This document shows, one piece after another, positions 1 through 11,858 of a stretch of DNA of 64,000 nt. Below the pieces are notes generated by a model. The model searched no databases. It was not told the origin of the DNA and was given only the letters and a program-made list of their open reading frames with translations. Every line of letters starts with the position of its first letter. Positions within the stretch are counted from its first letter, which is position 1. Source of the stretch: Prochilodus magdalenae (lineage: Eukaryota; Chordata; Actinopteri; Characiformes; Prochilodontidae); the NCBI GenBank assembly GCA_024036415.1, contig JAMWET010000748.1, forward strand, positions 157,001 to 221,000, given 5' to 3'. The position numbers were made by a program, and so were the translations under genes.

Positions 1-246
1 CCTGACCTACTCTTCTGCTTACTGTCTGTATCTATCTTAATCTTTGGCTCCCGACCTTCGTGCTTCGTCTTCTGCCCATTCTCCTAGCCTTTCCCTCTCA
101 ACTTGGTTGTCTCCGTTGCTTGTCTCTCCTGGTTCTGAACTCTGCCTGACTACATTTTGCCTTGCCCCTTATGTTGTACTCTGCGTTGCTGCTTAAGAGG
201 ACCATCTCATTGTGTAATAAAAGCAAATTGACTTTTAGCTCCCTGA
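1..246 (+). repeat. LTR-like fragment at window edge
   Basis: The segment resembles the 3' part of the solo LTR at 47197-47735: shared CCTGGTTCTGA followed by a pyrimidine-rich stretch and a polyadenylation-type AATAAA (219-224). The left end is cut by the window and no target duplication can be tested. Confidence 0.35.
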
Positions 247-1162
247 CACTAAGTTTGAACCACCAAGCTTCCAGGTCCCTTTCTGGTCCATATAATAAGA
301 AAAAAATTAATATTATAATAATAATAATTATAAGTAGCTGGGAATTTGGTGCGGCATGCAGTGTGAACGAGGCTGTGTCATTTATTTGGTAGGGACCTTC
401 TATGTTATGAGTCCCATTTAAAAAGATCACAGAGGATCCTTGACACTTTGCTGCGAACGTGTCCTCCTTCTGACACAATTCTCACAATGCACCGATGTGT
501 CCTTCTCAGCCTCGGTTAGCCACTAGCTTTTACATCACAAGCTACAACAAAGTCAGTTCAGACGAATTGAGGGAGAAGTTGATTTCACACCGTCCTGACC
601 TAAGGGTCTGAAATGGGGGCTGCATACTTGCCAAAGTATGCAGTCGAGCGGAGCAGAGCATGCACAGCCGCAGACCCGCATGGTATGTTTAGAATAGAAC
701 TGCAGAAAGCATCTTGTTATTTGTCTCGAATATCTACTATAACTGTGCCTTGCTATGTACAAACACCACAAACTCCAGTCAGCTGATTGCAAGAATTATG
801 ACCCAGCTGCAGTTATAGAATTTAATCTTTGATCGACTATATCATTTGGTGATCGCAGTAGAGAAAGGCTCCTCTGCTGACACCTGCTGCTGAGGACATT
901 GACATAGGATGCAGTCTGCCATTGTTAGTGCACCATTGACAGAGACACTCCATTGTTAATGTTTTAAAATGTACCGTTCACTCTGCAGTCTACACAAACT
1001 GCATACTATCGCTGTCTCATTTCAACGCAGCGGCTGCCGTGTACATTGCGTTACTGGACAGACAGAAATGGTCCAATACTGGGTGGAAAAAAAGTCTGGT
1101 TCCATTGACTTACATTTACTATTATATTAAGGTTAAATGTTTTAGCCCTCTCCTGTTAAGTT

Positions 1163-1500
1163 GGGTGGCACGGTAGGTCGCACTGTTGCCACCCAACAAG
1201 GTCCTGGGTTTGATTTCCAGCTGGGGGCGCCTGGGGTCCTTTCTAGGTGAAGTTTGTATGTCTGTGTGGGTTTCCTCTGGGTGCTGTGGTTTCCTTTCAA
1301 GATCCAAAGACTTGCAGTCCGGTGAACTGGAGATGCTAACTTGCCCCCCTTGGTGTGAATGTGTATGTCTGTGTGTCTGCCCTCTGATGGGCTGGCAGTC
1401 TGTACAGGGTGTATCCTTCCTTCTGCCCACTGAATGCTAGGATAGGATGCATCATCCTCTGCAACCCAAGCGGTTTAGATGTGTGAGTGAGAGAGAGAGT
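1163..1500 (+). repeat. DANA/Mermaid-like V-SINE
   Basis: It starts with a tRNA-like head (GGTGGCACGGTAGGTCGCAC; box B-like GGGTTTGATTTCCAG). The conserved core TGTGGGTTTCCTCTGGGTGC and a body ending in GTGAGTGAGAGAGA are typical of the fish V-SINE superfamily. It is diverged from consensus and so an old copy. Confidence 0.75.
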
Positions 1501-2228
1501 GTGAAGTTGCCATTTCCGGGATACTTGTTTCTCTTTGCACAGAGACGCTATTCGAACTAAATACAGTTCAGCTCATTTTAGATGGTTTGTTTAGGTGATG
1601 TCACAGAAATCAGCGTAAATGCAGACACCTGCCCCTTCAGCCTGAATCAACACAAAGAAAAAGGAGATACGGACCCTTTAATGCAGTTATCTTTAGAATG
1701 TAGTTGACTTTCACAGTGTGAGATAAGCTTGTGTCTGGTAGAGGCAGCAGGACCCCGGTCTTTTGCTAATCGCATAGCAGTGCTCGTTTCATGCTTGTTG
1801 ATTTTATTACGCCGTTGCTGTGATATAGATTAATAGATTTCTGCTTAATTACCACCTCTGTGTCAGGCACTGTTACAAAAGCTGGCTGCCAAGGGCTGAA
1901 ATAGAAGACAATTTAAAAAGAATTATTTTAATAGTTTATTAAACTGGTAAAAGAGTGCATAGGTAACTGCAACATCAAATTCTTGGCATGTCTCATTACC
2001 ATAGGTTCCCCTTAGAAGGATGCTCTGTTACGTTCAACAAGATGTTCAAGGGTCTATATAATTTTCCGTAATTTGTTTGCAATAGCATGCACTAAGTAAT
2101 ACTATAGACAGAGTTACAGAGGTGGAAAATAAGTTTCAGCCGCCTTTAGATTCATAATGATTTGTGATGTTACAGCCATGAAAGCGTTTACATATGACCA
2201 ACGATTTGGTAAGCTGTAATTTGGCACG

Positions 2229-2444
2229 CTGGTGTAGCTCAGCGGATAACACCAATACCTGCCAAGTAGCCACCACCACACGTGGGAGACTGGGGTTCGA
2301 ATCCCGGGCTGAGTGACTAAGCTGTGCTACACCAATAAGAGTCCTTGGGCAAGACTCCTAACACTACATTGGCCTACCTGTAATATGATTAACCTTGTAA
2401 GTCGCTCTGGATACGAGTGTCAGCTAAATACCGTAAATGTAAAT
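2229..2444 (+). repeat. tRNA-derived SINE, family 1, copy A
   Basis: The head has box A (GGTGTAGCTCAGCGGATAAC) and box B (GGTTCGAATCC). The body contains ACACCAATAAGAGTCCTTGG and the 3' tail GTAAGTCGCTCTGGAT..CAGCTAAAT..GTAAATGTAAAT, a tail shared by fish SINEs and L2/CR1-type LINEs. Further copies are at 6946, 41071, 47158 and 58861. Confidence 0.8.
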
Positions 2445-2557
2445 CCAGTCACGTCAAAGTGATGCAGAGTGCGGTTATCCCACCTGTTACAGAGCTATTG
2501 GATCCAAACATGTGGGGGAAACATGTTGTGCTGTTCATGGCGGTCAGGAAGACAATG

Positions 2558-2900
2558 TACACTCATTGCCAAAAATAGTTGCACCCAGAAGGAAGTGTGG
2601 ATTGCAGTGCTATTGGTAAGGAAGATAAAGGTTATCTGGAACAACACATGATGATACATTAAGACTGATATGGGTAATATTTAATGAGCTGCACATACAG
2701 AAGTAGTGTCTCTCAGTATGACGTCAGGCCGCCATGTTTGCCAACGTTCATCTTGTCCTTGGTGCCTTCACACACCGATTTTTTGATCATCTCCACCAAG
2801 ACTAAAACGGGACTCCATGATAGTCTGGCATGACACCATTGCAGTGTTTGGTAATGCTGATGCAGTGATAGGGGTAGTCCTTGTAATGGCTCTCAAACTT
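2558..2900 (+). mobile_element. DNA transposon relic (TACACTCAT-end family), truncated
   Basis: It begins TACACTCATTGCC and continues AGTTGCACCCAGAAGGAAGTG, as in the more complete copies at 21487-22030 and 57150-57667. The right terminal repeat is not seen, so the copy is truncated or rearranged near 2900. Confidence 0.5.
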
Positions 2901-3395
2901 TGGCATTAGACTGTAGCTGTGGAAGTAGCCATGGAAACCGAGTCTGTAGAATTAGCTCCCATATGACACTGTTGTAGCAAGTCCTCGGGAGTGCAGGGAC
3001 ATGTGGAAACACTGCTGTGTTTGGAGGGCTCAGACCCCTGATAGGCTGTGTGGACACATTGGTGAGCTTCTCTCAGCTCGATGTGGGGGCTGTGTATTCA
3101 CAATGAGTGTCTGGACGTGTAAGACAGATGAATGCAGTGAGGCCTATGTGCTTGTGTGTATTGTGTCTGTGAGAGGTGTCGGCGTTTTGCGTTGTTCGGC
3201 ACAGCGGTCTCGTTACTGCAGGCTGAGTCACCAGGCCTGCGTGCACCTTGACCCTGTCGCTTTGCCATCCTGGGCTGTCAGCCCGATCGCCAAGCTCATT
3301 AAACATCGTTAAAAATAGCCCGTCGGGACTGGACCCAGAGGAATTATATTTGGACTCATGCAGCAGTGAATCATCTCTTCTATTTTATTGTGTTC

Positions 3396-3419
3396 TATCT
3401 CTCTCTCTCTCTCTCTCTC
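3396..3419 (+). repeat. (CT)n microsatellite
   Basis: About 11 CT dinucleotide units. Confidence 0.9.
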
Positions 3420-3508
3420 CGTGGCTCTTCCTTCTGTATGGACGTAGCTAATTAATTAGAGTGGCATTTAATGTAAAAAGTAAAAAGAAAGCGTGAGTGG
3501 CCATCTAG

Positions 3509-5207
3509 CCCTGTGAGGCTGGATTCATAGAAAGTACAAGCAACTTGTCTTTGTTATTATTCGGAGAACGTTCAAGGCAGAGGAGAAAACCTCAGTTGGA
3601 CAGTCATAGATATTCAGTCCTTTCTAAGGATTTACAGATGAATATCTTATTATATCTCATATTTGTAATCCTCTAATTGCATTTCTATGGACCTTCCTGA
3701 TTATGAATCTGAATCATTTTATTGGAAAATTCCAGAATTGGAATTTATCTTACTTACCAACAGGAATTCAGGTACTTTGGATTTTTTTTTTTACAATATT
3801 TAAATAATTTGAGTTCATTGGGATAATTTAAATCAAGTCAAATAATATGTATGCAATAATGTACTGTAATGTAATATTAAGTAATAAGATATGGTAATAT
3901 TCAGTAGTCATTTTGAGGGTATACTACACAAAATGTCCTGATTTTGAAACAATTGTAGCCATTACCAGCTCTGTTACTCCTCCAATCACAGTGCACCAGA
4001 TTATAATACATACATGGATTCTTATAACTACTCTGGAGAAAGAGCTTGACTGTGTTTCAATATACTGGTACAAAAAGAATTGATTGAATAGAATAGAGGT
4101 ATAAATTCAATTATAACATCATAGTGCTGTATGTAATACTATATTGAATTTTGGAATTATATTTCAGAATTCTCATTAAATTCATTTTATTTGAAATGAT
4201 CTGGATATTTTTCAGGGTGAAACGGTGCTAATTACTGATTACCTGATAAAAATTTGAAATTACCTCTCCATTACTTTGGGGTTATCGTTCTTTTCATTTG
4301 ATTAAATGGTCCCCAAAAAAAAAAATCTACTCATACCTTTTCATCAAAAGGTCAATTCTTTCCAATTGTTTTAATTAACCTAATAAGAGATTATATATGA
4401 CTTATTTTTGCTATTTGCACTTTTATTTGAGAACTGGTTATTGTACACCTACAGAGAGGGTGGGGACATAAGAAGCTGATAAAATGCAGATAAACAAAAG
4501 GAACTGGAATGCTGAGATTAAAATGGTAGAATTATCAAGTTCATTGAGCTCTAAGGGCCTAAAGGTCCATCTTGGTGGCTCAGTAAACTATTTATTTGTC
4601 ATGAGCCATGTGTGTTGGATTTTGATGATAGCTACTTGTGATGTAATTTATAGATAAGTTCGTGTTTCCAGGTGCACACATCTGCATGTTCTGCAAGGGC
4701 ATTTAAAAGGGATTCATTTCAGGACTGACTGGCTGCAAATAATTATAACTGTACAAAAAATAAACTTACACATATTAACATTTGGCATCTGCCGTGGAAA
4801 GCTACCAAAGATAAAGTTCCAATGATTCAGATATCTTTAGGAAACCTCTGCAAATCTTCCGTCATTTAAAATAAAATGCTAAAATCTAGGTTTGGCTGAA
4901 GATTAGACCCCACACTCCTGCTGGAGAGGGGGATTCTTTAAAACTCTCTGTTGTCAGAAGGACCCCCTCCCTGCTTCCTAAAATAAAACAAAACCTTCAC
5001 ATCTACATGCCAGGGTTGCAACCAATGACTATTTTGATAGCAGATGAAACGATATATGGATTATTTGGTCAAATAACTCAACTAATGCATCTGTCAGCTT
5101 TTAACAGAGAGTGACAGTGAAGACGATAAAGATGAATAACTTATTTAAATAATTTACTTTTCCTATTTGCTAATTTGCTAATAAAAAGATAAATAAAACT
5201 CCAGTAG
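3509..5207 (+). repeat. 1.7-kb direct tandem duplication, unit 1
   Basis: This AT-rich unit is repeated head-to-tail at 5206-6885. Anchors: GGACAGTCATAGATATTCAG at 3598 and again at 5280; AAATAAAACTCCAGTAGC at 5191 and 6865. No gene is seen in it. Differences between units are mostly single-base insertions and deletions. Confidence 0.95.
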
Positions 5208-6885
5208 CCTGTGGGGCTGGATTCAGAAAGTAAAGCACTTGTCTTTATTATTGGAGACGTTCAGGCAGAGAGAAAACCTTGGACAGTCATAGATATTCAG
5301 TCCTTTCTAAGGATTTACAGATGAATATCTTATTATATCTCATATTTGTAATCCTCTAATTGCATTTCTATGGACCTTCCTGATTATGAATCTGAATCAT
5401 TTTATTGGAAAATTCCAGAATTGGAATTTATCTTACTTACCAACAGGAATTCAGGTACTTTGGATTTTTTTTTACAATATTTAAATAATTTGAGTTCATT
5501 GGGATAATTTAAATCAAGTCAAAAAATAATATGTATGCAATAATGTACTGTAATGTAATATTAAGTAATAAGATATGGTAATATTCAGTAGTCATTTTGA
5601 GGTATAACTACACAAAATGTCCTGATTTGAAACCAATTGTAGCCATTACAGCTCTGTTACATCCTCCAATCACAGTGCACCAGATTGTATACATACATGT
5701 ATTCTTATAACTACTCTGGAGAAAGAGCCTGACTGTGTTTCAATATACTGTACAAAAAGAATTGAATTGAATAGAATAGAGGTATAATGCAATTATACAT
5801 CATAGTGCTGTATGTAATACTATATTGATTTTGGAATTATATTTCAGAATTCTCATTAAATTCATTTTATTTGAAATGATCTGGATATTTTCAGGGTTGA
5901 AACGGTGCTAATTACTGATTACCTGATAAAAATTTGAATTACTCTCCATTACTTTGGGGTTATCGTTCTTTTCATTTGATTAAATGGTCCCCAAAAAAAA
6001 ATCTACTATACCTTTTCATCAAAAAGGTAATTCTTTCCAATTGTTTTAATTAACCTAATAAGAGATTATATATGACTTATTTTTGCTATTTGCACTTTTA
6101 TTTGAGAACTGGTTATTGTACAGCTACAGAGAGGGTGGGGACATAAGAAGCTGATAAAATGCAGGAAAACAAAAGGAACTGGAATGCTGAGATTAAAATG
6201 GTAGAATTATCAAGTTCATTGAGCTCTAAGGGCCTAAAGGTCCATCTTGGTGGCTCAGTAAACTATTTATTTGTCATGAGCCATGTGGTTGGATTTTGAT
6301 GATAGCTACTTGTGATGTAATTTATAGATTAAAGTTCTGTTTCCAGGTGCACACATCTGCATGTTCTGCAAGGCATTTAAAAGGGATTCATTTCAGGACT
6401 GACTGGCTGCAAATAATTATAACTGTACAAAAAATAAACTTACACATATTAACATTTGGCATCTGCCGTGGAAAGCTACCAAAGATAAAGTTCCAATGAT
6501 TCAGATATCTTTAGGAAACCTCTGCAAATCTTCCGTCATTTAAAATAAAATGCTAAAATCTAGGTTTGGCTGAAGATTAGACCCCACACTCCTGCTGGAG
6601 AGGGGGATTCTTTAAAACTCTCTGTTGTCAGAAGGACCCCCTCCCTGCTTCCTAAAATAAAACAAAACCTTCACATCTACATGCCAGGGTTGCAACCAAT
6701 GACTATTTTGATAGCAGATGAAACGATATATGGATTATTTGGTCAAATAACTCAACTAATGCATCTGTCAGCTTTTAACAGAGAGTGACAGTGAAGACGA
6801 TAAAGATGAATAACTTATTTAAATAATTTACTTTTCCTATTTGCTAATTTGCTAATAAAAAGATAAATAAAACTCCAGTAGCTTG
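5206..6885 (+). repeat. 1.7-kb direct tandem duplication, unit 2
   Basis: Second unit of the pair beginning at 3509. The right half (about 6240-6885) is almost identical to unit 1, whereas the left half differs by many one-base indels. The open frame at 6296 is not matched intact in unit 1, so I do not call it a gene. Confidence 0.95.
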
Positions 6886-6945
6886 ACAGCATTTCAAACC
6901 AATAATGTGCAACATAGCAGCAGTACAATATAACAAACTGTATCA

Positions 6946-7141
6946 GTTTGTATCTCAGCGGATAACACCACTACCCGCCAGGGAGCCACCACCAACTGTG
7001 GGAGACAGGGGTTTGAATCCCGGTCTGGGTGACTATAATGTGCTACACCAATAGGCACATTACACTACACTGGCCTACCTGTAATATGATTTAACCTTGT
7101 AAGTCGCTCTGGAGCATCAGCTAAATGCCATAAATGTAAAT
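6946..7141 (+). repeat. tRNA-derived SINE, family 1, copy B
   Basis: Box B-like GGGTTTGAATCC, the body and the tail GTAAGTCGCTCTGGAGCATCAG are present. It lacks the AGAGTCCTTGGGCAAGACTCCTA block seen in copy A (small internal deletion). Confidence 0.75.
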
Positions 7142-8424
7142 CTGTCTACAGTTGCAACTAAATTCTACAATCATAGGAACACGTGATCAGTTGTTCATCA
7201 ATCGATCAACTTCTAAATTAGTTGCCAAAGTTGATTAATTGTTGCATCCCTACTACATCCTTTATCTGAAATATTTATCATATATGTTTTATAATCGCTG
7301 TGTTTTTATAACCCATCTGTAATCTCATTATAAAAGGTCAAAGTATTAAAGTCTTCAGGGTGAAATTGTGTGACCATGAAAACAAAGCCCCTTTCTGATG
7401 TATCTCATGACGGTAGGCACATTTTAAAACTACAAGCACTTTGAGGTAGATACTTGATACGTTTTTCTGCTGGCTGGCTAATGCAGATAGAAGCCGGATA
7501 GCTAATTTAATTCTGCAAAGCTGCTAATTATATCTATTTATTAGCCTCTACAACAATGGATTTCTTTACTGCTGTGGGGAGCGTTCACAAAGACCGGATG
7601 ATGGACCTGCATAATGCATACTGGGTAGTAAAAGTAAAACGACATGAAGAAAAAAAAAAAAAAGAAAGCAAAGTTGTGAATTTGGAAGTTGACAAGACTG
7701 GGAGATCCAATTTAATATCATGTCATAACAACATTAAGTGCTATTTTCCAGCGGGGACGTGAAATTTCATGGCTCACCGAATCATTTACTAAAGAATAGT
7801 GATTGAATGAAGCTGAGAGATTTATACCCCAGTAGATGATGTCCAGTTACACTGAACTGTCCAGTCTGCACTGTCTGGTCTGGTGTGCCACCATCCAATG
7901 TTTTTGTAATGTGGAGTACAAATAGTTTAGAAGGACACTGAGGGAAATGAGATCAAAGGAAATTGGAGAAGATGGACGCAATTTGTTTACTGGCATAAAA
8001 GCAAACGGACTGAGTGCCTGTCTGAATGAGGAAATATGCTTCTTTCATCTTTGGCATTTGAAACTGTATTTGTTTCGAAAGTCCTACATACATTATAGAT
8101 CATGTCCCTTTGTTGTTGCGGTGTTATGTGACTTTCCCCCTTTAATACTGCCGCTCGCTTCCCTATGGACTGAGGTGCGTCTGTTCCGCCTGCAGCAGGA
8201 AGAATGGTTCCTTTCAAAATGACTTATTGTTTAAAGATTTTTCTTTTTTTTCTTTCATTTAAAGGGTTTTGATGTAAATAGTCATTTGAATGTTTGGTTA
8301 CACTCTGCTTAAGGTTCTTCATTTTGTTAATTTACTCATTATTCTCATAATTCTCAACTCATAATTCATTAGAATGTTGAAAGTTATTATTGCTGTTCTG
8401 AGGAAACAACAAGGCAAAGACACC

Positions 8425-8830
8425 CTGAACTATACAACAGCAGCAAGGCACCCAGTCGTGTCCAAATCCAATGTTAGTATGGAACGAGAAGCACAGAGTT
8501 AATGTACAGATGTAGGAAAGGAAATCCGGGTCCAAGTCCCCGGTGAGAAAGCCAGAGGTGACAGTGGTGAGGAAAAACTCCCCTGAGAAAGGATGATACC
8601 TCGAGAGGAACCAGGCTCAAGGGCGGAACCCAACCTCCTCAGGTCGATCCCAGATGAAGAGAGAAAGACAGAACCAACAGGAGAAGCAGGTAATCCAGGT
8701 AATCCTAGTAACTGCAAAGATGGAGCCGACCCATAGGTTCTCTGTTTAGGTGAGAGGTAGAGTTCATGATCAGCGGCAGACGCTGTGAACTGGAGAAACC
8801 AGGGCAGGAGGCCCATGGTGGAGATGATGC
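8425..8830 (+). repeat. probable interspersed repeat fragment, unclassified
   Basis: The stretch around GAGGAAAAACTCCC and AGAGGAACCAGGCTCAAG resembles text I associate with a widespread fish repeat, but I cannot name the family. Open frames on both strands show no recognisable protein. Confidence 0.3.
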
Positions 8831-9837
8831 TCAGGTGACTCTAGCTGCTCTGGGGGTCCCATGTGATCACTCCGGAGAAGTGTCATTCCTGTGCTTAACA
8901 AAGAAGAATGCTGATGTAATTAGGAACATAAACACCAGAAATCACCAGAACGGGAGAACGCTGGTCTCCAAGCAGGGGTGGGGGAAGTGCACAAACCATG
9001 TAAGAGTTATAGTAGATACCCAAGGTAAAATACTCCTCCAGTAAAGATAGAAGTTGTTCCCTTTGAAGTATTTCCCTTCAAATGTACTTAAGTATGGAAA
9101 CTAACAGTAGCTTGATTTATTATGGCTCTAATATCCTATTATCATTTCTGATAACTCATTTTAGGTGAAGAGACTCTAGAGTCTCTCCGTCCACCAGTCT
9201 TTAATAGAAGCTCATTAATTAGTCTGACACTGACGTCTATTCAAATCATTATAGGTAAAGAACACTGAGAGGGAGAACCGTTTTCGATAGGTAGAACCCA
9301 GCTCTGTCCAACAGGTCAAAACAAGCTCAAAACAGAGTGACCGCTGTCGCCTGATTGGTGGGCTCTCTTCACACTTCGGCCGTTTCAACATATAATGTAG
9401 CAGGATTCAAGCAGTGTTACCCAATACACAACAGGTGCTAAATATATCAATATGGAACTCCAGGGCTGAAGCTGTGTGATTAATTATGTTATTTATTCTA
9501 ATTACTGCATCACTTAAAAGTTTACACACAGCTACTCATAGAGAGTTTCCTTACTTTTATCTTAAAGCTTAGCTGTAGAATAAAAGTGAAGACATCACAC
9601 TATGAAACGGCTTTCTTAACCTGCAGTGGATGTTGAAATAACAAGATTGTTTTCTAAAAAACCCTGGACCAGTTCTATTGGTCTGTCCATCATAAATATT
9701 CACTAAGAGGAGCTTTTAAGTGTTCTATGCAAAAGAATATATATTAAAGGTGACGATGTGGCAGAAATCGAAAACTGAGATGCATTAAAAGTATTTGTTT
9801 ATATCAGGACACTTAGTACATTAGCTTTGACTCCTAT

Positions 9838-9873
9838 GGCATTTAGCAGACACTCTTCTCTGGGGTGACTTAC
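9838..9873 (-). repeat. SINE/LINE tail fragment
   Basis: GGCATTTAGCAGACACTCTT..GGGGTGACTTA is the reverse complement of the family 1 tail (TAAGTCGC..AAGAGCGTC..CTAAATGCC), with no head. Confidence 0.5.
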
Positions 9874-10082
9874 TCAGTACTCCATCATATACTTGGTTCC
9901 TAGCAAGTACAGGGAGGTTGGTCTAAAACTCGCCTTGAGCTCAGATGCTGCCTGAACAAGGGCGAGTGCTAAGGGCCTATGCTTAAACCTAGAAAGAGGA
10001 ATACAGAGTTAAATACAGCAACCCCAAACAAGCGTTCATGTCTAGATACCAGAGACGTTAGGCTCAGTATAAGGCATTACAG

Positions 10083-11311
10083 TATACACTGCCAAAATAA
10101 AGGTCACCACCTGGATTTAACTAAGCACTATAGGTAAGAGCCTCCCATCAGATAATTACTGCATGAGGGGATTTATGTTTCAGCTGGCAACAAGTTACTT
10201 AGCCCTAACTGATGCAGTGAGTAGCTGAAACTACTAAAGTCGATTTAAGAACTGTCCGACGCGTTATTAAAAAGTGAAAGCACGGTGAGGAAGAAATGTG
10301 GTCAGGCAAAACTCGTAGAAACAGCAGTAGAACTCAGAGATAAGTTTAATAGCGAGAGCAGGAGCTTTTCCACACGCACAATGTGCAAGGAACTCGGTGG
10401 ATTGGGTGTAAACAGCTGTGTAGCCTTAAGAAAACCACTTGTCAGTGAGACTAACTGGCAAAAACTTCTTCAGTTTGCTAGGGAGCATAAAGATTGGACT
10501 CTGTAGCAATCTTGGTCTGATGAGTCCAGATTCACCCTGTTCCAGAGTGATGGGCGCATCAGGGTAAATTGCCTGGTGCCATCATCAAGCCTAGTGCCTA
10601 CCGTACAAGCCTGTGGTTGCAGTGCTATGATCTGGGGTTGCTGCAGTCAGCTCAAAGAATCAGCTCAGCTGACTGCCTGAATATCGTCGCTGTCCAAAGA
10701 AAAACAAGTATCTCCAAAATGGTAACTTTACAAGAGAGGCCAAAAACCTCATTCAATTTTGATGTAAGTCATTGGAACCAGATGTCCTTCCGAGCACTTC
10801 TGGGCCATTTCAGTTGGTCCGTTCATCATGTAAATCTCACAACGTATAAACAGCAGTAGCCATTTTCAAATGATGCATAAAAGTCAAAATGGACAAAAAT
10901 GGAGATACATGTTTTTCATTGGACAGTGACTACATGCTGAAGGACCCATCAATGGATTTTTTTCTTCCCTGATGACACGGGCATGTTCCAAGGTGACAGT
11001 GCCAGGATTCATCTGGCTCAAATTGTGAAAGAGTAGTTCAGGGAGCATGAGTCTTCGTTTTCACACATGGATTGGCCAGTCCAGACCTGAACCCCACTGA
11101 GAATCTATGGGATGTGCGGGAGAAGTTTTTGCGCAGTGGTTCAAATATCTTATCACCAGTACAAGATCTTGGGGAAAAAGGAATGCAACTCTGGACAGAA
11201 ATAAGATCTGGAATCGATGCCATAGAGAATGCGTGCCGTAATCAAAGCTATAGGCGGTCCCACTAAGTATTAGAGTGTTCAGACCTTTTTTTGTTGGCCA
11301 GGCAGTGTATA
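10083..11311 (+). pseudogene. Tc1/mariner transposon with broken transposase, split by a MITE
   Basis: The ends are perfect inverted TATACACTGCC / GGCAGTGTATA. Between them runs a decayed plus-strand transposase. An N-terminal part (CKELGGLGVNSC..LVSETNWQKLLQFAREHKDW, then stop) is followed by the DDE-region motif WSDESRFTLFQSDGRIRV. After the inserted MITE come IHLAQIVKE, REHESSFSHMDWP and SPDLNPTENLWDV in shifted frames. In Tc1 elements SDES and [11 protein letters not shown] carry catalytic acidic residues. Stops and frameshifts show the copy is dead. The open frames at 10285-10506 and 11072-11266 are pieces of it. Confidence 0.85.
10684..10930. mobile_element. MITE (TATCGTCGCTGTCC family) inserted in the Tc1 element
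   Basis: The left end TCGTCGCTGTCCAAAGAAAAAC and the right end GTTTTTCATTGGACAGTGAC are inverted copies, with TA on each side (10682-10683, 10931-10932). Other copies are at 29207, 44065, 46000 (partial) and 54878. Confidence 0.85.
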
Positions 11312-11393
11312 CATGCTAGGTTTAAGCCAGTAACCAGTAACATCCATTTAGTCAGGTGTGTATAAACTTTGTTTTCAACTTCTACGATGACAT

Positions 11394-11858
11394 TGTAGTT
11401 TCTTTTCTTGCTTGCACAGAAGAGTAGAGTCAGGAGACTGAAGGCTGGAGATGTTGGAGTAGTTTATTGCAAGGCGACTGTAGTTCTCTCACAGCTCCTG
11501 TCCAAAGACAGGCCAGTCCAGTACAGTCTGAGCTCATCCCAACTTAGCCCAACTCAGTCCTACTCAGTCTGAAGACAGACCCTTGTCACACAGGTTTTAA
11601 CCACCCCCATAAGATAGAAAAGAGGGTGTGATCTTATCTAGTGTCAACAAATGTTCAACTGTCTCCAAGTGGTGTTTGACCTATGACCTGTAGAACCCTG
11701 AGGGCAACATTCTTCCAGGGACTCCGTCCTGTCGTAAATGCATAAGGTTCTGTTCTGGTGATGCATTTGCTAACCACATGGTAAATGTACACACACTAAT
11801 ACATAGCCACTTGCATACAAAACACTGAGATCCAACAACTTCCAGACTCTAAACTACA
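11394..11858 (-). repeat. possible solo LTR, minus orientation
   Basis: The 465-bp segment starts TGTAGTTT and ends AAACTACA (inverted TG..CA ends). It contains TTTATTGC (reverse of a polyadenylation signal) near 11463. The flanking five bases GACAT and GACTC match only partly, so the target duplication is doubtful. Confidence 0.35.

Noticed and set aside
2229..2310. tRNA gene
   Set aside because: Box A and box B are present, but the copy continues into a SINE body and tail and occurs at least five times; it is a SINE head, not a functional tRNA.
7556..7762. 68-codon frame with a poly-lysine run
   Set aside because: The run is a poly-A stretch, there is no recognisable similarity, and it lies within intron 6.
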